Shown piece by piece: positions 1-6,544 of a DNA stretch of 13,416 bases (positions within the stretch are counted from its first letter, which is position 1; every line of letters begins with the position of its first letter). Made by a program: the position numbers and the translations under genes. This DNA is from DASPXY01 sp038227745 (GTDB lineage: Bacteria; Planctomycetota; Planctomycetia; Gemmatales; Gemmataceae), in contig JBBRPS010000210.1 of the NCBI GenBank assembly GCA_038227745.1, positions 1-13,416 on the forward strand, read 5' to 3'. Under the pieces are notes generated by a model. That model did no database searches. It saw only the letters and a program-made list of their open reading frames with translations, and had not been told where the DNA came from.

Positions 1-1
1 G

Positions 2-838
2 AACCAGCACCAGCGCGACCCGGCACACCCCGCGTTGCCACGACCGCCACGCGCGGAAACAGGGGAGTTCCGGGACCCAGCACAGGAGCGGCGCGGCCAG
101 GAGAAGGGCCGCCCAGGCGAGCGGCAGCGTGCCGAAGAATCGGCCGTCCACGAGCAGGGCGAACAGGCCGACGAGGCCGACGCCGACCCCAGCGCCCATC
201 CCCTCCGGCCGGGGCAAGGCCAGAGACCCGGCGCTGGCGCCGGCCAGCGCTGCGGCCAGTGGCAGGCCGAGCAAACCAGCCGTCAGATACCCCGAATACG
301 CGACCGTGACGCCGGCCCCGGCACAGGTGACCGCCAGCGCGAGCGGGACCGACCGCCCCGGCGCACGCCGCACCAGGATCGCCATGAGGACCCACACGGT
401 CACCAGTGCGGCAGCCAGTCCACCGAGCCACCAGCGCGCCTCCGCGGTGGTCCACTTGCTCGTACCCGGGCCGAAGGGATCGTGTAAATACTCCGTGCCG
501 TGGAGGAGGATTTGAGTCACGGCACCGGCGACGGCAAGCCGCCCCGCCCAGGCCAGCACGCGCGGCACCACCGGGAACGCGGCCAGCACTTCGACGAGCA
601 CGGCGGCCGGCCAAAGGACGAGCAGGAGACGTTGCAGATCGTTCACCGGCGGCCAGGCCGGCTCGACGCCGACGATGAGGCAGGCAAGGGCGAAGGCGAG
701 GCCCACGCCCAGCGCCCAGCCCTGCGCCGCCCGCGCGGAGCCGGGGCGGCGCCAGGGCCGAGCGTAGAGCAGGACGGCCAGCGCGGCGGTCAGGGCGGCC
801 GCCCCGCACGCCAGCAAGACGGGCTCCCAGTTCAGCAT
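2..838 (-). CDS. Multi-pass membrane protein, function unknown (3' end outside window)
   Basis: An uninterrupted minus-strand frame begins with ATG at 838 (MLNWEPVLLACGAA) and stays open to the left edge, giving 279 visible residues without a stop. The protein is very hydrophobic. Likely membrane segments are near residues 6-25, 41-58, 70-90, 100-113, 137-156, 164-182, 185-207, 216-231 and 238-254, with short Arg-rich or Pro-rich loops between them. One longer loop at about 114-136 (HGTEYLHDPFGPGTSKW) carries His, Glu and Asp residues. I do not recognise the family. No clear ribosome-binding site precedes the ATG, so the start is the least secure part. The gene lies downstream of the YceI gene on the same strand, separated by a perfect 13-bp stem-loop, so it may not be co-transcribed with it. 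Membrane location is inferred from hydrophobicity; no function is proposed. Confidence 0.7.
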   Translation of the reverse strand, partial: MLNWEPVLLACGAAALTAALAVLLYARPWRRPGSARAAQGWALGVGLAFALACLIVGVEPAWPPVNDLQRLLLVLWPAAVLVEVLAAFPVVPRVLAWAGRLAVAGAVTQILLHGTEYLHDPFGPGTSKWTTAEARWWLGGLAAALVTVWVLMAILVRRAPGRSVPLALAVTCAGAGVTVAYSGYLTAGLLGLPLAAALAGASAGSLALPRPEGMGAGVGVGLVGLFALLVDGRFFGTLPLAWAALLLAAPLLCWVPELPCFRAWRSWQRGVCRVALVLV

Positions 839-853
839 GGCACAGACACCGAC

Positions 854-886
854 GTTTGGCCGCGGTCCAGAGAACCGCGGCCAAAC
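854..886 (-). terminator. Perfect 13-bp stem-loop, possible terminator after the YceI gene
   Basis: Positions 854-866 (GTTTGGCCGCGGT) pair perfectly with 874-886 around a 7-base loop. The hairpin starts 10 bases past the YceI stop and lies 16 bases before the ATG of the next gene. No T-run follows on the minus strand, so it is not a textbook intrinsic terminator. It could instead be a transcript-stabilising hairpin. Confidence 0.45.
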
Positions 887-895
887 AGGAGCGCT

Positions 896-1468
896 TTACT
901 TCTTGACGCCCTCGACGCCGATCGACACCTGCACCTCGTCGCCGAGTGGGCCGACCATCTTGCTCATGCCGAACTCGGAGCGCTTCAGCGTCAGGTCCGC
1001 GGCGAAGCCGATGCGCGCGACGCCCTTGGGGAACTCGGCCGTCTTGCCGCCCTCCAGCGTGAACGCGATCGCCTTCGTCACGCCGTTCATCGTGAGATCG
1101 CCGCTGACGCGGTAGCCGCCCGCGACCACCTTGACCGCGGTGCTCTTGAACGCGATCGCCGGGTTCTGCGTGGCATTGAAGAAGTCCGGACTGCGCAGGT
1201 GGCCGTCGCGCTTGGCGTTGTTCGTGTCCACGCTCGCCGTCTTGATCGTGAGGTTGAAAGACGACTTTGAGGTGTCGCTATTGTCCAGGTCGAAGCCGCC
1301 GCCGAACTCGTTGAACCGGCCGTGGACCCAGGTCAGGCCCAGGTGCTGGATCTTGAAGCTGACCGAGGAGTGCGCCGGATCGACGGCGTAGGTGTCGGCG
1401 CTTGCCTGCGCCAGGCCGAGCCCGAGGAGCGCCAGGCCGAGGACGACGAGAGACAAGATTCGGGACAT
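896..1468 (-). CDS. YceI family periplasmic protein
   Basis: This 190-residue protein belongs to the YceI-like family, whose lipocalin-like beta barrel binds a polyisoprenoid-type lipid in characterised members. Residues 1-24 form a Sec signal peptide (MSRILSL, a hydrophobic core, then ASA before DTYAVD), so the mature protein should be periplasmic or exported. Family marks include DPAHSSVSFKIQHLG (about 30-44), RDGHLRSPDFFNA (about 87-99) followed by NPAIAFKS, and RSEFGMSK (about 163-170). The start at 1468 was chosen because AGGAG precedes it at good spacing and it begins the signal peptide; a longer frame from 1549 would add 27 residues and hide that signal. The length is typical for the family. 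YceI and DoxX proteins are often found near each other, and a DoxX gene lies two genes upstream here. The ligand and physiological role cannot be read from sequence. Confidence 0.93.
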   Translation of the reverse strand: MSRILSLVVLGLALLGLGLAQASADTYAVDPAHSSVSFKIQHLGLTWVHGRFNEFGGGFDLDNSDTSKSSFNLTIKTASVDTNNAKRDGHLRSPDFFNATQNPAIAFKSTAVKVVAGGYRVSGDLTMNGVTKAIAFTLEGGKTAEFPKGVARIGFAADLTLKRSEFGMSKMVGPLGDEVQVSIGVEGVKK

Positions 1469-1523
1469 GAAGATCTCCTTTCTTCGAGAAACCGGGGGAA
1501 GGAACGTGGGCTGTGCTGATTCT

Positions 1524-1529
1524 ATTATC
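1524..1529 (-). promoter_or_regulatory. Weak -10-like element upstream of the YceI gene
   Basis: The minus strand reads GATAAT followed by AGAATC about 55 bases before the YceI start, inside an AT-rich island of an otherwise GC-rich region. No convincing -35 hexamer lies 16-18 bases upstream. The site lies in the imperfect outer extension of the palindromic element at 1548-1601. Confidence 0.25.
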
Positions 1530-1547
1530 TCGGCGAGGAAGATGCTC

Positions 1548-1601
1548 ACGTAGGACGGCTCTCCTGAGCCGTCCCGACGGCTCAGGAGAGCCGTCCTACG
1601 T
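1548..1601. repeat. Nested palindromic repeat (REP-like), 26-bp perfect arms
   Basis: Arms 1548-1573 and 1576-1601 are perfect reverse complements with a 2-base spacer. Each arm also folds on itself: GACGGCT and AGCCGTC flank a short centre (CTCCTG in one arm, CAGGAG in the other). The inverted similarity continues imperfectly outward: ATCTTCCTCGCCGA (left, read outward) against ATCTTCCTTGCCGA (right), so the full element may span about 1523-1626. It lies between the Sir2 stop (1652) and the YceI start (1468). It could act as a transcript hairpin, but the two-level symmetry resembles a dispersed mobile palindrome more than a simple terminator. Confidence 0.85.
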
Positions 1602-1651
1602 CATGATCTTCCTTGCCGAAGTGATATGGCCCCGCGGGAGCGGAGCCATCA

Positions 1652-2494
1652 TTACCGCGAAAGCAGGGCCAACCTGGCATCGATGGCGCGCAGGCCCTCC
1701 AGGGCGCCGACCGCGAGGCCCAGGTGGCCGTCGGGCACTTCGGGCTCGCGCGGGTTGAGGCGGATCAGGCGGGCGGCGCCGGCGGCGAGGCCCTCGCTGA
1801 AGTTCCGCACGGTCGGAATGGCGTTGCCGGCGCCGCACTCGACGACGACCATCCGCAGGACGCCCAGGGACTTTGTCCAGGTACGGAGGCGCGCGAGCTG
1901 TGCCGTGGTGCGGCGGTCGTCCCAGCCCCAGTCGCCGAACATCAGGATGTTCGGCCGCGCCAGGCCGCCGCACGACGGGCAGACCGGCAGCGGCTCGATT
2001 GCCCGCATGGTCGCCTCGTCCACGGTGACGCTCAGGCCGCCGCTCGCCGGGAAGACGCCGGCGCCGCAGGAGTGCAGGCACTGCAGCCAGTCGATGGAGC
2101 CGTGAACCTCGGCGACGCGCTCGGGGTCGAAGCCGGCGCGCTGGAAATGACCGTCCACGTTGGAAGTGAAAACGAAGGCGCCGAGACGCAGGCGGTCGGC
2201 CCAGGCCTTGAGGATGTCGAAGCCGGCGTGGGGTTGTTTGGCGCGGTAGAGGTTGAGGCGGTGGCCATAGAAGCCCCACGCCATCGCCGGGTCGCGCTCG
2301 AACCAGCCGGGGTTCGCCATGTCGGTGAAGCGCAGCCCGAGCTTCTCGTAAGGCGGGTAGGCGCGCCAGAAGCCGTGATCGCCTCGGAAGTCGGGCAGGC
2401 CGGAATCGACGCCCATGCCGGCACCCGCCGCGATCACCAGCGCCTCGGCGGAAGCGACCGCCTCGGCCGCGTGCCGGATCGTTGCCTCGTCCAT
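1652..2494 (-). CDS. Sir2 family NAD-dependent protein deacylase
   Basis: This 280-residue cytoplasmic sirtuin should remove acyl groups from lysines using NAD+. Visible motifs, in order: NAD-binding GAGMGVDSGLPDFRG (about 24-38; the family usually has GAGxSxxSGIPDFR), FTSNVDGHFQRAG (about 109-121), catalytic His in VHGSI (H131), two zinc cysteine pairs C139/C143 and C172/C175, then RPNILMFGDWGW (180-191) where many sirtuins have RPxVVxFGE, and the late NAD-binding stretch ECGAGNAIPTV (about 219-229). The start at 2494 follows AGAGGGAAG and begins with a normal helix; the longer frame from 2554 adds 20 unlikely residues. It lies 129 bases downstream of the DoxX gene on the same strand and may share its transcript. 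The changes at usually conserved positions suggest a divergent subfamily, so acyl preference should not be assumed. Confidence 0.92.
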   Translation of the reverse strand: MDEATIRHAAEAVASAEALVIAAGAGMGVDSGLPDFRGDHGFWRAYPPYEKLGLRFTDMANPGWFERDPAMAWGFYGHRLNLYRAKQPHAGFDILKAWADRLRLGAFVFTSNVDGHFQRAGFDPERVAEVHGSIDWLQCLHSCGAGVFPASGGLSVTVDEATMRAIEPLPVCPSCGGLARPNILMFGDWGWDDRRTTAQLARLRTWTKSLGVLRMVVVECGAGNAIPTVRNFSEGLAAGAARLIRLNPREPEVPDGHLGLAVGALEGLRAIDARLALLSR

Positions 2495-2623
2495 CGCTCT
2501 TCCCTCTGCCGGCGTTACTCCCCGCGGGGGCCAGGCCCCATTGCCTTGACCCACCGCCCGTGACCGCCCAGGCGATACCCGAGTGTCCGGTACACACCGT
2601 TCACGAGGCCCTGGGTGTCCACG

Positions 2624-3073
2624 TCACGCCCCGGGGTTCGGCCCGCGTGGGCTGCGGCCGAACAGACACGCATCGAGGGAGAACATCCCCGGTCCCGCCA
2701 GCAGCAGCAGGACGGCGACCGACAGGTAGGCGGCGGCCAGCTCGTAGGAAGGGCCGCCGCTGGCCCCGGCCACGAAGGGGTGGCCCGCCTTGAGGTGGAC
2801 CATAACGAGGGCGTAAGCCATCGTGCCGCTGATCAGGAGAGAAAAGAGGGGCGTCAGGGCGCCGAGGATCCAGGCGATACCGCCGCCGAACTCGGCCACC
2901 GCGGCCGCCGCCTGCAGCGGCCCGGGCACGTCGGCGGTCGGCCCCATCCATCCGAACGGGTTCTGGATTTTCGGCCAGCCGTGCAGCACGAACGCCGCCC
3001 CCGCGGCCAACCGCACCGCCAGCAGCCCCAGCCCCGCCCGGAGGCCGGGGATCGTGTGATGCAGAAGACTCAT
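2624..3073 (-). CDS. DoxX family membrane protein
   Basis: This 149-residue inner-membrane protein has four predicted helices at about 12-30, 56-74, 78-94 and 112-130. The DoxX/DoxD-like signature is the first helix running into FVLHGWPKIQNPFGWMG (28-44), followed by AEFGGGIAWILG (60-71). Family members are small quinone- or thiol-redox-linked membrane proteins, but the substrate of most, including this one, is unknown. The start at 3073 is strongly supported by AAAGGAGGTG a few bases upstream; the longer frame to 3355 reads through unrelated WD40-derived sequence in another frame. The ATG overlaps, as TGATG, the stop of a short WD40 relic frame upstream, so the gene appears to have inherited its leader from a decayed gene. 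It is followed on the same strand by the Sir2 and YceI genes. Confidence 0.9.
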   Translation of the reverse strand: MSLLHHTIPGLRAGLGLLAVRLAAGAAFVLHGWPKIQNPFGWMGPTADVPGPLQAAAAVAEFGGGIAWILGALTPLFSLLISGTMAYALVMVHLKAGHPFVAGASGGPSYELAAAYLSVAVLLLLAGPGMFSLDACLFGRSPRGPNPGA

Positions 3074-3290
3074 CAAGACACCTCCTTTGGTGACCCGCTC
3101 GCGTCCCACAACTTCATCGCTCCGTCCCGTCCCCCGGAGGCGACCGTCCGGCCGTCGCGGAAGATGGCGACGGTGTAGAGCGTCCCGGTGTGCCCCCGGA
3201 GCGTCGGCCGCCGGCCACACCTCACAGCTTGACCGTGCGATCCTCACTGCCCGAGGCGAGCGCCTTGCCGTCCGGAGGAGAGGGAGGCCC
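3073..3290 (-). pseudogene. WD40-repeat protein remnant (two blades in different frames)
   Basis: Two WD40 blade pieces are readable on the minus strand. The upstream one, about 3229-3275, reads PDGKALASGSEDRTVKL and stops at TGA (3222-3224) where the closing Trp of the blade is expected. The next piece is in another frame, from about 3200 down to the TGA at 3073-3075. It reads LRGHTGTLYTVAIFRDG, then VASGGRDGAMKLWDAS: a GH dipeptide, beta strands and a closing WD dipeptide. About 30 bases between them no longer make sense as blade linker, so a small deletion or frameshift is likely. No start codon or remaining blades are visible upstream. It looks like the 3' end of a larger WD40 gene (many planctomycete kinases and sigma factors carry such tails). 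The last frame ends on the DoxX ATG, so some translational coupling could survive. Confidence 0.75.
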
Positions 3291-3300
3291 CGCGGGCAGT

Positions 3301-3596
3301 GAGGTTGGACGCAACAGGAGGCTGGGACTTGAAGGTATTCTATCCGGCCGGGCAAGTAAGGTTAGCCGCGGTGCCCCCGGCAAGCGGCAGGGACCTCCGC
3401 GCGCCGGGGGTATCACGGCGGAAATCCGGGCTGTTCTTTCCACGGCGCGGGTTACAATGGATGGATAGGCCGTTCCCTGTGAAACCGGGCCTCCTCTCCC
3501 GCCGGCACCCTCAACGTCGAACACCGCAGCTCCGGCAGCGCCGCCGAGCCACGAAACCCGTGCCGGCCACCGACCCCCTCTGCAAGGGTACACATC
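3301..3596. other. Non-coding stretch upstream of the PP2C gene
   Basis: I see no gene here. It holds an 8-bp stem (GCCCCCGG-type arm at 3373-3380 with its partner at about 3403-3410, long loop) and a weak promoter-like site. TACAAT at 3453-3458 is a reasonable -10, but only a poor -35 (CTGTTC region, about 3430-3436) lies upstream. Either may serve the phosphatase gene starting at 3597. Confidence 0.35.
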
Positions 3597-4535
3597 ATGC
3601 TCGGCAAGATGGATTGCTCCGGCCTGACCGACGTCGGCCGCGTGCGCGAGGTGAACGAGGACCAGTACCTGATCGCCAGCCTCAGCAAGTCGATGCAGGT
3701 CCACGCGACCAGCCTCGACCTCGAAGACCAGACGCGCCTGTTCGGCGCCTCGCAGGGTAAGCTGCTGCTGGTCGCGGACGGCACGGGCGGCTACGCGGCC
3801 GGGCGGCACGCCAGTTCCCTGGCGGTCAACAGCCTGACCACCTATGTCCTCAACACGATGAACTGGTTCCTGCGGCTGCGGCCCGACGACGAGGACCACT
3901 TCCTCGACGACCTCAAGGCGGCCCTCGAATACTGCCAGCAGCGGCTGCGGGCCGAATCGGAGCGCCTCCCCGAGCGGCGCGGCATGGGCACGACGCTGAC
4001 GATGGCGTACCTCGTCTGGCCGCGGCTCTACGTCGTCCACGCTGGCGACAGCCGCTGCTACCTGCAGCGCGGCGCCCGGCTGCAGCAGCTCACGCGCGAC
4101 CACACCACCGGCCGGCAGCCCGCCGTCCGCGGCACGCCGGACGACCCCGAGGCGCCGCCGTGGAGTGACGTGTTGTGGAATGTGGTCGGCGGCACGGACG
4201 AGCTGACTGTCGAGGTACACAAGGCCGACCTGGCCCTGGGCGACACGCTGCTGCTCTGCACGGACGGCCTGACGCGGCACGTCGGCGACCCGGAGATCGC
4301 GCGGCTGCTGGCCGAGGACTGCCCCAGCGCCGCGACCTGTCGGCGACTGGTGGAGGCCGCCAACGGCGCGGGGGGGACGGACAACGTCACGGTCGTCGTG
4401 GCGCATTTCCACGACGCGAAGCACCAGGACGCTCTTCAGGAGGAGGCGCAGGCCGAGGAGTCGGTCGGCGGGAGCGCCGCGGCGGAGACGGAGCACCAGC
4501 GCGCCCTCGCGTTCGCGGAGCCATCGCTGTCGTGA
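3597..4535 (+). CDS. PP2C-family (PPM) serine/threonine protein phosphatase
   Basis: This 312-residue soluble metal-dependent phosphatase should remove phosphate from Ser/Thr residues, typically opposing Hanks-type kinases, which are abundant in planctomycetes. Motifs in order: TDVGRVREVNEDQY (11-24, metal-binding acidic residues including D22), LLLVADGTGGYAAG (56-69, metal-binding D61; the usual Met of DGMGG is Thr63), GMGTTLTMA, VVHAGDSRCYL, LTRDHT, LLLCTDGLTRHV and GGTDNVTVVV near the end of the domain. The last ~30 residues form an acidic, Ala/Glu-rich tail without obvious structure. No signal peptide or membrane helix is seen. The start at 3597 has AAGGG upstream; Met5 is a possible alternative. 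No partner kinase gene lies in the window. The gene converges on the alpha-amylase gene across a palindromic element that starts 6 bases after its stop. Confidence 0.94.
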   Translation: MLGKMDCSGLTDVGRVREVNEDQYLIASLSKSMQVHATSLDLEDQTRLFGASQGKLLLVADGTGGYAAGRHASSLAVNSLTTYVLNTMNWFLRLRPDDEDHFLDDLKAALEYCQQRLRAESERLPERRGMGTTLTMAYLVWPRLYVVHAGDSRCYLQRGARLQQLTRDHTTGRQPAVRGTPDDPEAPPWSDVLWNVVGGTDELTVEVHKADLALGDTLLLCTDGLTRHVGDPEIARLLAEDCPSAATCRRLVEAANGAGGTDNVTVVVAHFHDAKHQDALQEEAQAEESVGGSAAAETEHQRALAFAEPSLS

Positions 4536-4540
4536 GACGA

Positions 4541-4601
4541 CCGGTGCGACAAGCAGCCTTGCTTGTCGCACCGGGGAGCGACAAGCAAGGCTGCTTGTCG
4601 C
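4541..4601. repeat. Paired palindromic repeat (REP-like) between convergent genes
   Basis: Two hairpins lie side by side. The first, 4541-4555 with 4560-4574, has a perfect 15-bp stem and loop GCCT. The second, 4578-4587 with 4592-4601, has a 10-bp stem and loop AGGC. The 24-base cores 4546-4569 and 4578-4601 are exact reverse complements of each other, so the whole is a nested palindrome with an 8-base spacer. It fills the gap between the PP2C stop (4535) and the amylase stop (4630) and could work as a bidirectional terminator. Confidence 0.85.
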
Positions 4602-4629
4602 CACGGCACCCCGTTCGCCCGCTGACCGA

Positions 4630-5895
4630 TCAGTCCCCGCGCGACCAGACGGCGAACCGATCCCCGTCCACGGCGAGGCGCCAGCCGGCCCCGGGCGACC
4701 AGTGCCGCGCCCCGAGTTTGACCGCCACGCTGGCATCCACGACCGCCGCGTACAGCCCCTTGCCCGCCTCGCGGATTTCGACCGCGCTGCGCGCGTGCAG
4801 GCCGTTGGCCTTGCGGACCTCGATCAGCCGCTCGATCCGCTGCCGGGTAGGCGCCCCCCAGTCGAAATGGTGCGACCAGAAGACGCACGGGATGCCGGGG
4901 TGCGTCAGGGAGTAGGCGTATGCCATGGCCACCGTCTCGCCGGCGAAGTGGCGCGTGCCGTAGCCCGCGTGGTCGTGCTCGCGCCGGTACTCGGTGTCGT
5001 GGTTGTCCACGAACGTCACCGCCCGCGCCGGCCAGAACCCGATCAGGCCTCCCGGCACCACGCGGCCGCCGTTCACCGACCGCAGCCGGCCGTAGTCGTC
5101 GTCCCGGCACGCCTCGAACAGGAGGTAGCGCGTCGGGAAATCGAACGCTGTCGAGCTGCCGCCCGTCGCGTCGATCCAGTCGGTCACCTTCTGGCGGTCG
5201 CCGTCGAAGCACTCGCCGACCGACAGGCCGGGTACACTCGCCTCGTTGTACTCGCTGACGAATCGGCCGTGAAACCCCTTCACCAGGTCGTAGCGCCAGC
5301 CCCGGAAGCCGACCGACCGCAGCCGCCGCAGGTAGACCTCGATCGCGGCGCGGACGTCGGGGTTGGTGTGGTCGAGATCGCGGCCGGCGGGATGGCGTTC
5401 GCCGGTGTCAGGGCTGCCGGTGCCCACGCCGGACTCGTCGTCGGCCGCGATGGCCGCCCGGTTGTCGCGGAACGGCGGGTCGGCGAAGTCGGCACCGGCC
5501 GTGGCCACGCCGACGCGGTGGTTCAGCACGACGTCGGCCATCGCCTTGACCGGACCGAGCGCCCGGATGGCCGCCCGCAGCTCGGCCTCGGTGCCGTAGG
5601 CGGTGTCCAGCACGTTCCAGCGCCGGGGGATGTAGCCCTGCGGCGCGAGCGAGTCGGAGGGCGGCGGGAACCAGACGTAGGTGAAGCCGGCCGCCCGGAT
5701 CGCCGCCGCGTTGTCGCGCAGGACCGCGTACCAGCTCTGGCGACTCCGGGTGCGGTCATCGACGCCCCCGGCGTGGGACGCCCAGTGGAACCCTTGCAGG
5801 AGGACGTCCCGCCCGTCCCCGTGATAGGTCTTCGCGGCGGCCGGGACGCGCCCGCCCCGGGGGAGCGAGACGACGGCCACCCACGGCACTCGCAT
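4630..5895 (-). CDS. Alpha-amylase, GH13 family, plant-type
   Basis: This 421-residue glycoside hydrolase should cleave internal alpha-1,4 bonds of starch, glycogen or maltodextrins. All four GH13 conserved regions are present: DVVLNH (121-126); GFRGWRYDLVKGF (196-208, nucleophile D203); SVGECFDG (225-232, acid/base E228); FVDNHDTE (295-302, transition-state D300). DVLLQGFHWASH near the N terminus, the wording of region II and the closing DGDRFAVWS match plant-type alpha-amylases (close to subfamily GH13_6). The TIM barrel appears complete, with a short C-terminal beta domain and no starch-binding module. The start at 5895 was chosen because GAGAGG lies 9 bases upstream; ATG at 5907 is possible but too close to that site. 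No convincing signal peptide is present, so the enzyme may be intracellular and act on stored glycogen. It appears monocistronic. Confidence 0.92.
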   Translation of the reverse strand: MRVPWVAVVSLPRGGRVPAAAKTYHGDGRDVLLQGFHWASHAGGVDDRTRSRQSWYAVLRDNAAAIRAAGFTYVWFPPPSDSLAPQGYIPRRWNVLDTAYGTEAELRAAIRALGPVKAMADVVLNHRVGVATAGADFADPPFRDNRAAIAADDESGVGTGSPDTGERHPAGRDLDHTNPDVRAAIEVYLRRLRSVGFRGWRYDLVKGFHGRFVSEYNEASVPGLSVGECFDGDRQKVTDWIDATGGSSTAFDFPTRYLLFEACRDDDYGRLRSVNGGRVVPGGLIGFWPARAVTFVDNHDTEYRREHDHAGYGTRHFAGETVAMAYAYSLTHPGIPCVFWSHHFDWGAPTRQRIERLIEVRKANGLHARSAVEIREAGKGLYAAVVDASVAVKLGARHWSPGAGWRLAVDGDRFAVWSRGD

Positions 5896-6320
5896 TTCTG
5901 CCTGCATGCCTCTCTCTGCCTCCGAATGAATGCGCACGAGGAGCACGCCGCCCGGCGGACGGGCGGTGGGGTGGGGTGCTGCGGCCCACGCCTGGCCCTG
6001 CACCAGGCCGGTTCCGGTGGGCCTGGGGCGGGGCGCGGAGATGTCGGTTACGTTTGCCGCCCTGACCAGGGCGCGGGGGAGATGAGCCCGACGCGGCCTC
6101 ACCTCACCGAAGGTGCCCGACGAGTTTCTTAGATCGGGGCGTTGATGGGAAGAGGGACTTGCGTTTCGCCTGAGAAAATCCTGGCCGGCGCCGTCGCAAA
6201 CGTCGATCGCACGGCACACCTTTCGGAAGCGGCCGCGGCGTTGCGCTCGCTACGACCCGTGGGAAGGGCAGGCTTTCGCCGGCCGGGAAGGCTTCCGGCG
6301 CCGTCGTGCCGCCTCCGCTG

Positions 6321-6398
6321 GGCGAACGGCCGGCGTGAGCCGGCTGGTCCTGCACCGAGCGGTGTGCAGGACCAGCCGGCGTAAGCCGGCCGTTCGCC
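6321..6398. repeat. Nested palindromic repeat (REP-like), 35-bp arms
   Basis: Arms 6321-6355 and 6364-6398 are reverse complements apart from a few central bases, with an 8-base spacer. Inside each arm GCCGGC pairs with a second GCCGGC around GTGA (left) or GTAA (right), so each arm is itself a hairpin. The differences between the arms fall within those internal loops, which is what selection on base pairing would leave. It lies in the intergenic region about 150 bases downstream of the YXWGXW gene stop. Confidence 0.85.
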
Positions 6399-6510
6399 GC
6401 CCCGGGTCATTTCGCGCCTTCCTGGATCGCGTACAGGCCGCCCCTCAATACCCCGGGCGCCAGGACATTGGCCCGTTCTCGTGATAGGCGGCTTCAGCGG
6501 CCGGGGCGGG

Positions 6511-6530
6511 CCGGGGACGTTGGTCCCCGG
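6511..6530 (-). terminator. GC-rich hairpin downstream of the YXWGXW gene
   Basis: CCGGGGAC (6511-6518) pairs with GTCCCCGG (6523-6530) around GTTG. An outer stem, 6492-6500 with 6532-6540, closes with one mismatch. It starts about 15 bases past the stop at 6545. There is no T-run, so factor-independent termination is uncertain. Confidence 0.45.
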
Positions 6531-6544
6531 TCCGCTGGAGAAGG

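Larger units (their letters stand above)
5896..6544. other. Long intergenic region, no gene recognised
   Basis: This 649-base gap separates the amylase start from the stop of the YXWGXW gene. Open frames in it give low-complexity Arg/Pro/Ala products that I do not regard as genes. It contains the large palindromic element at 6321-6398 and a GC hairpin at 6511-6530. I see no tRNA, no clear promoter for the amylase and no recognisable gene relic. Confidence 0.6.

Noticed and set aside
500..1270. 256-codon plus-strand frame
   Set aside because: It lies opposite the membrane protein and the YceI gene and has shadow-like composition.
1548..1601. Insertion-sequence terminal inverted repeats
   Set aside because: The arms are only 2 bases apart with no transposase between them, so a palindromic repeat is the better description.
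3222..4736. 504-codon minus-strand frame opposite the PP2C gene
   Set aside because: Only its last ~17 residues are meaningful (a WD40 blade relic); the rest is antisense to the phosphatase.
4702..6132. 476-codon plus-strand open frame opposite the amylase
   Set aside because: The composition is typical of an antisense shadow; the minus strand carries all GH13 motifs.
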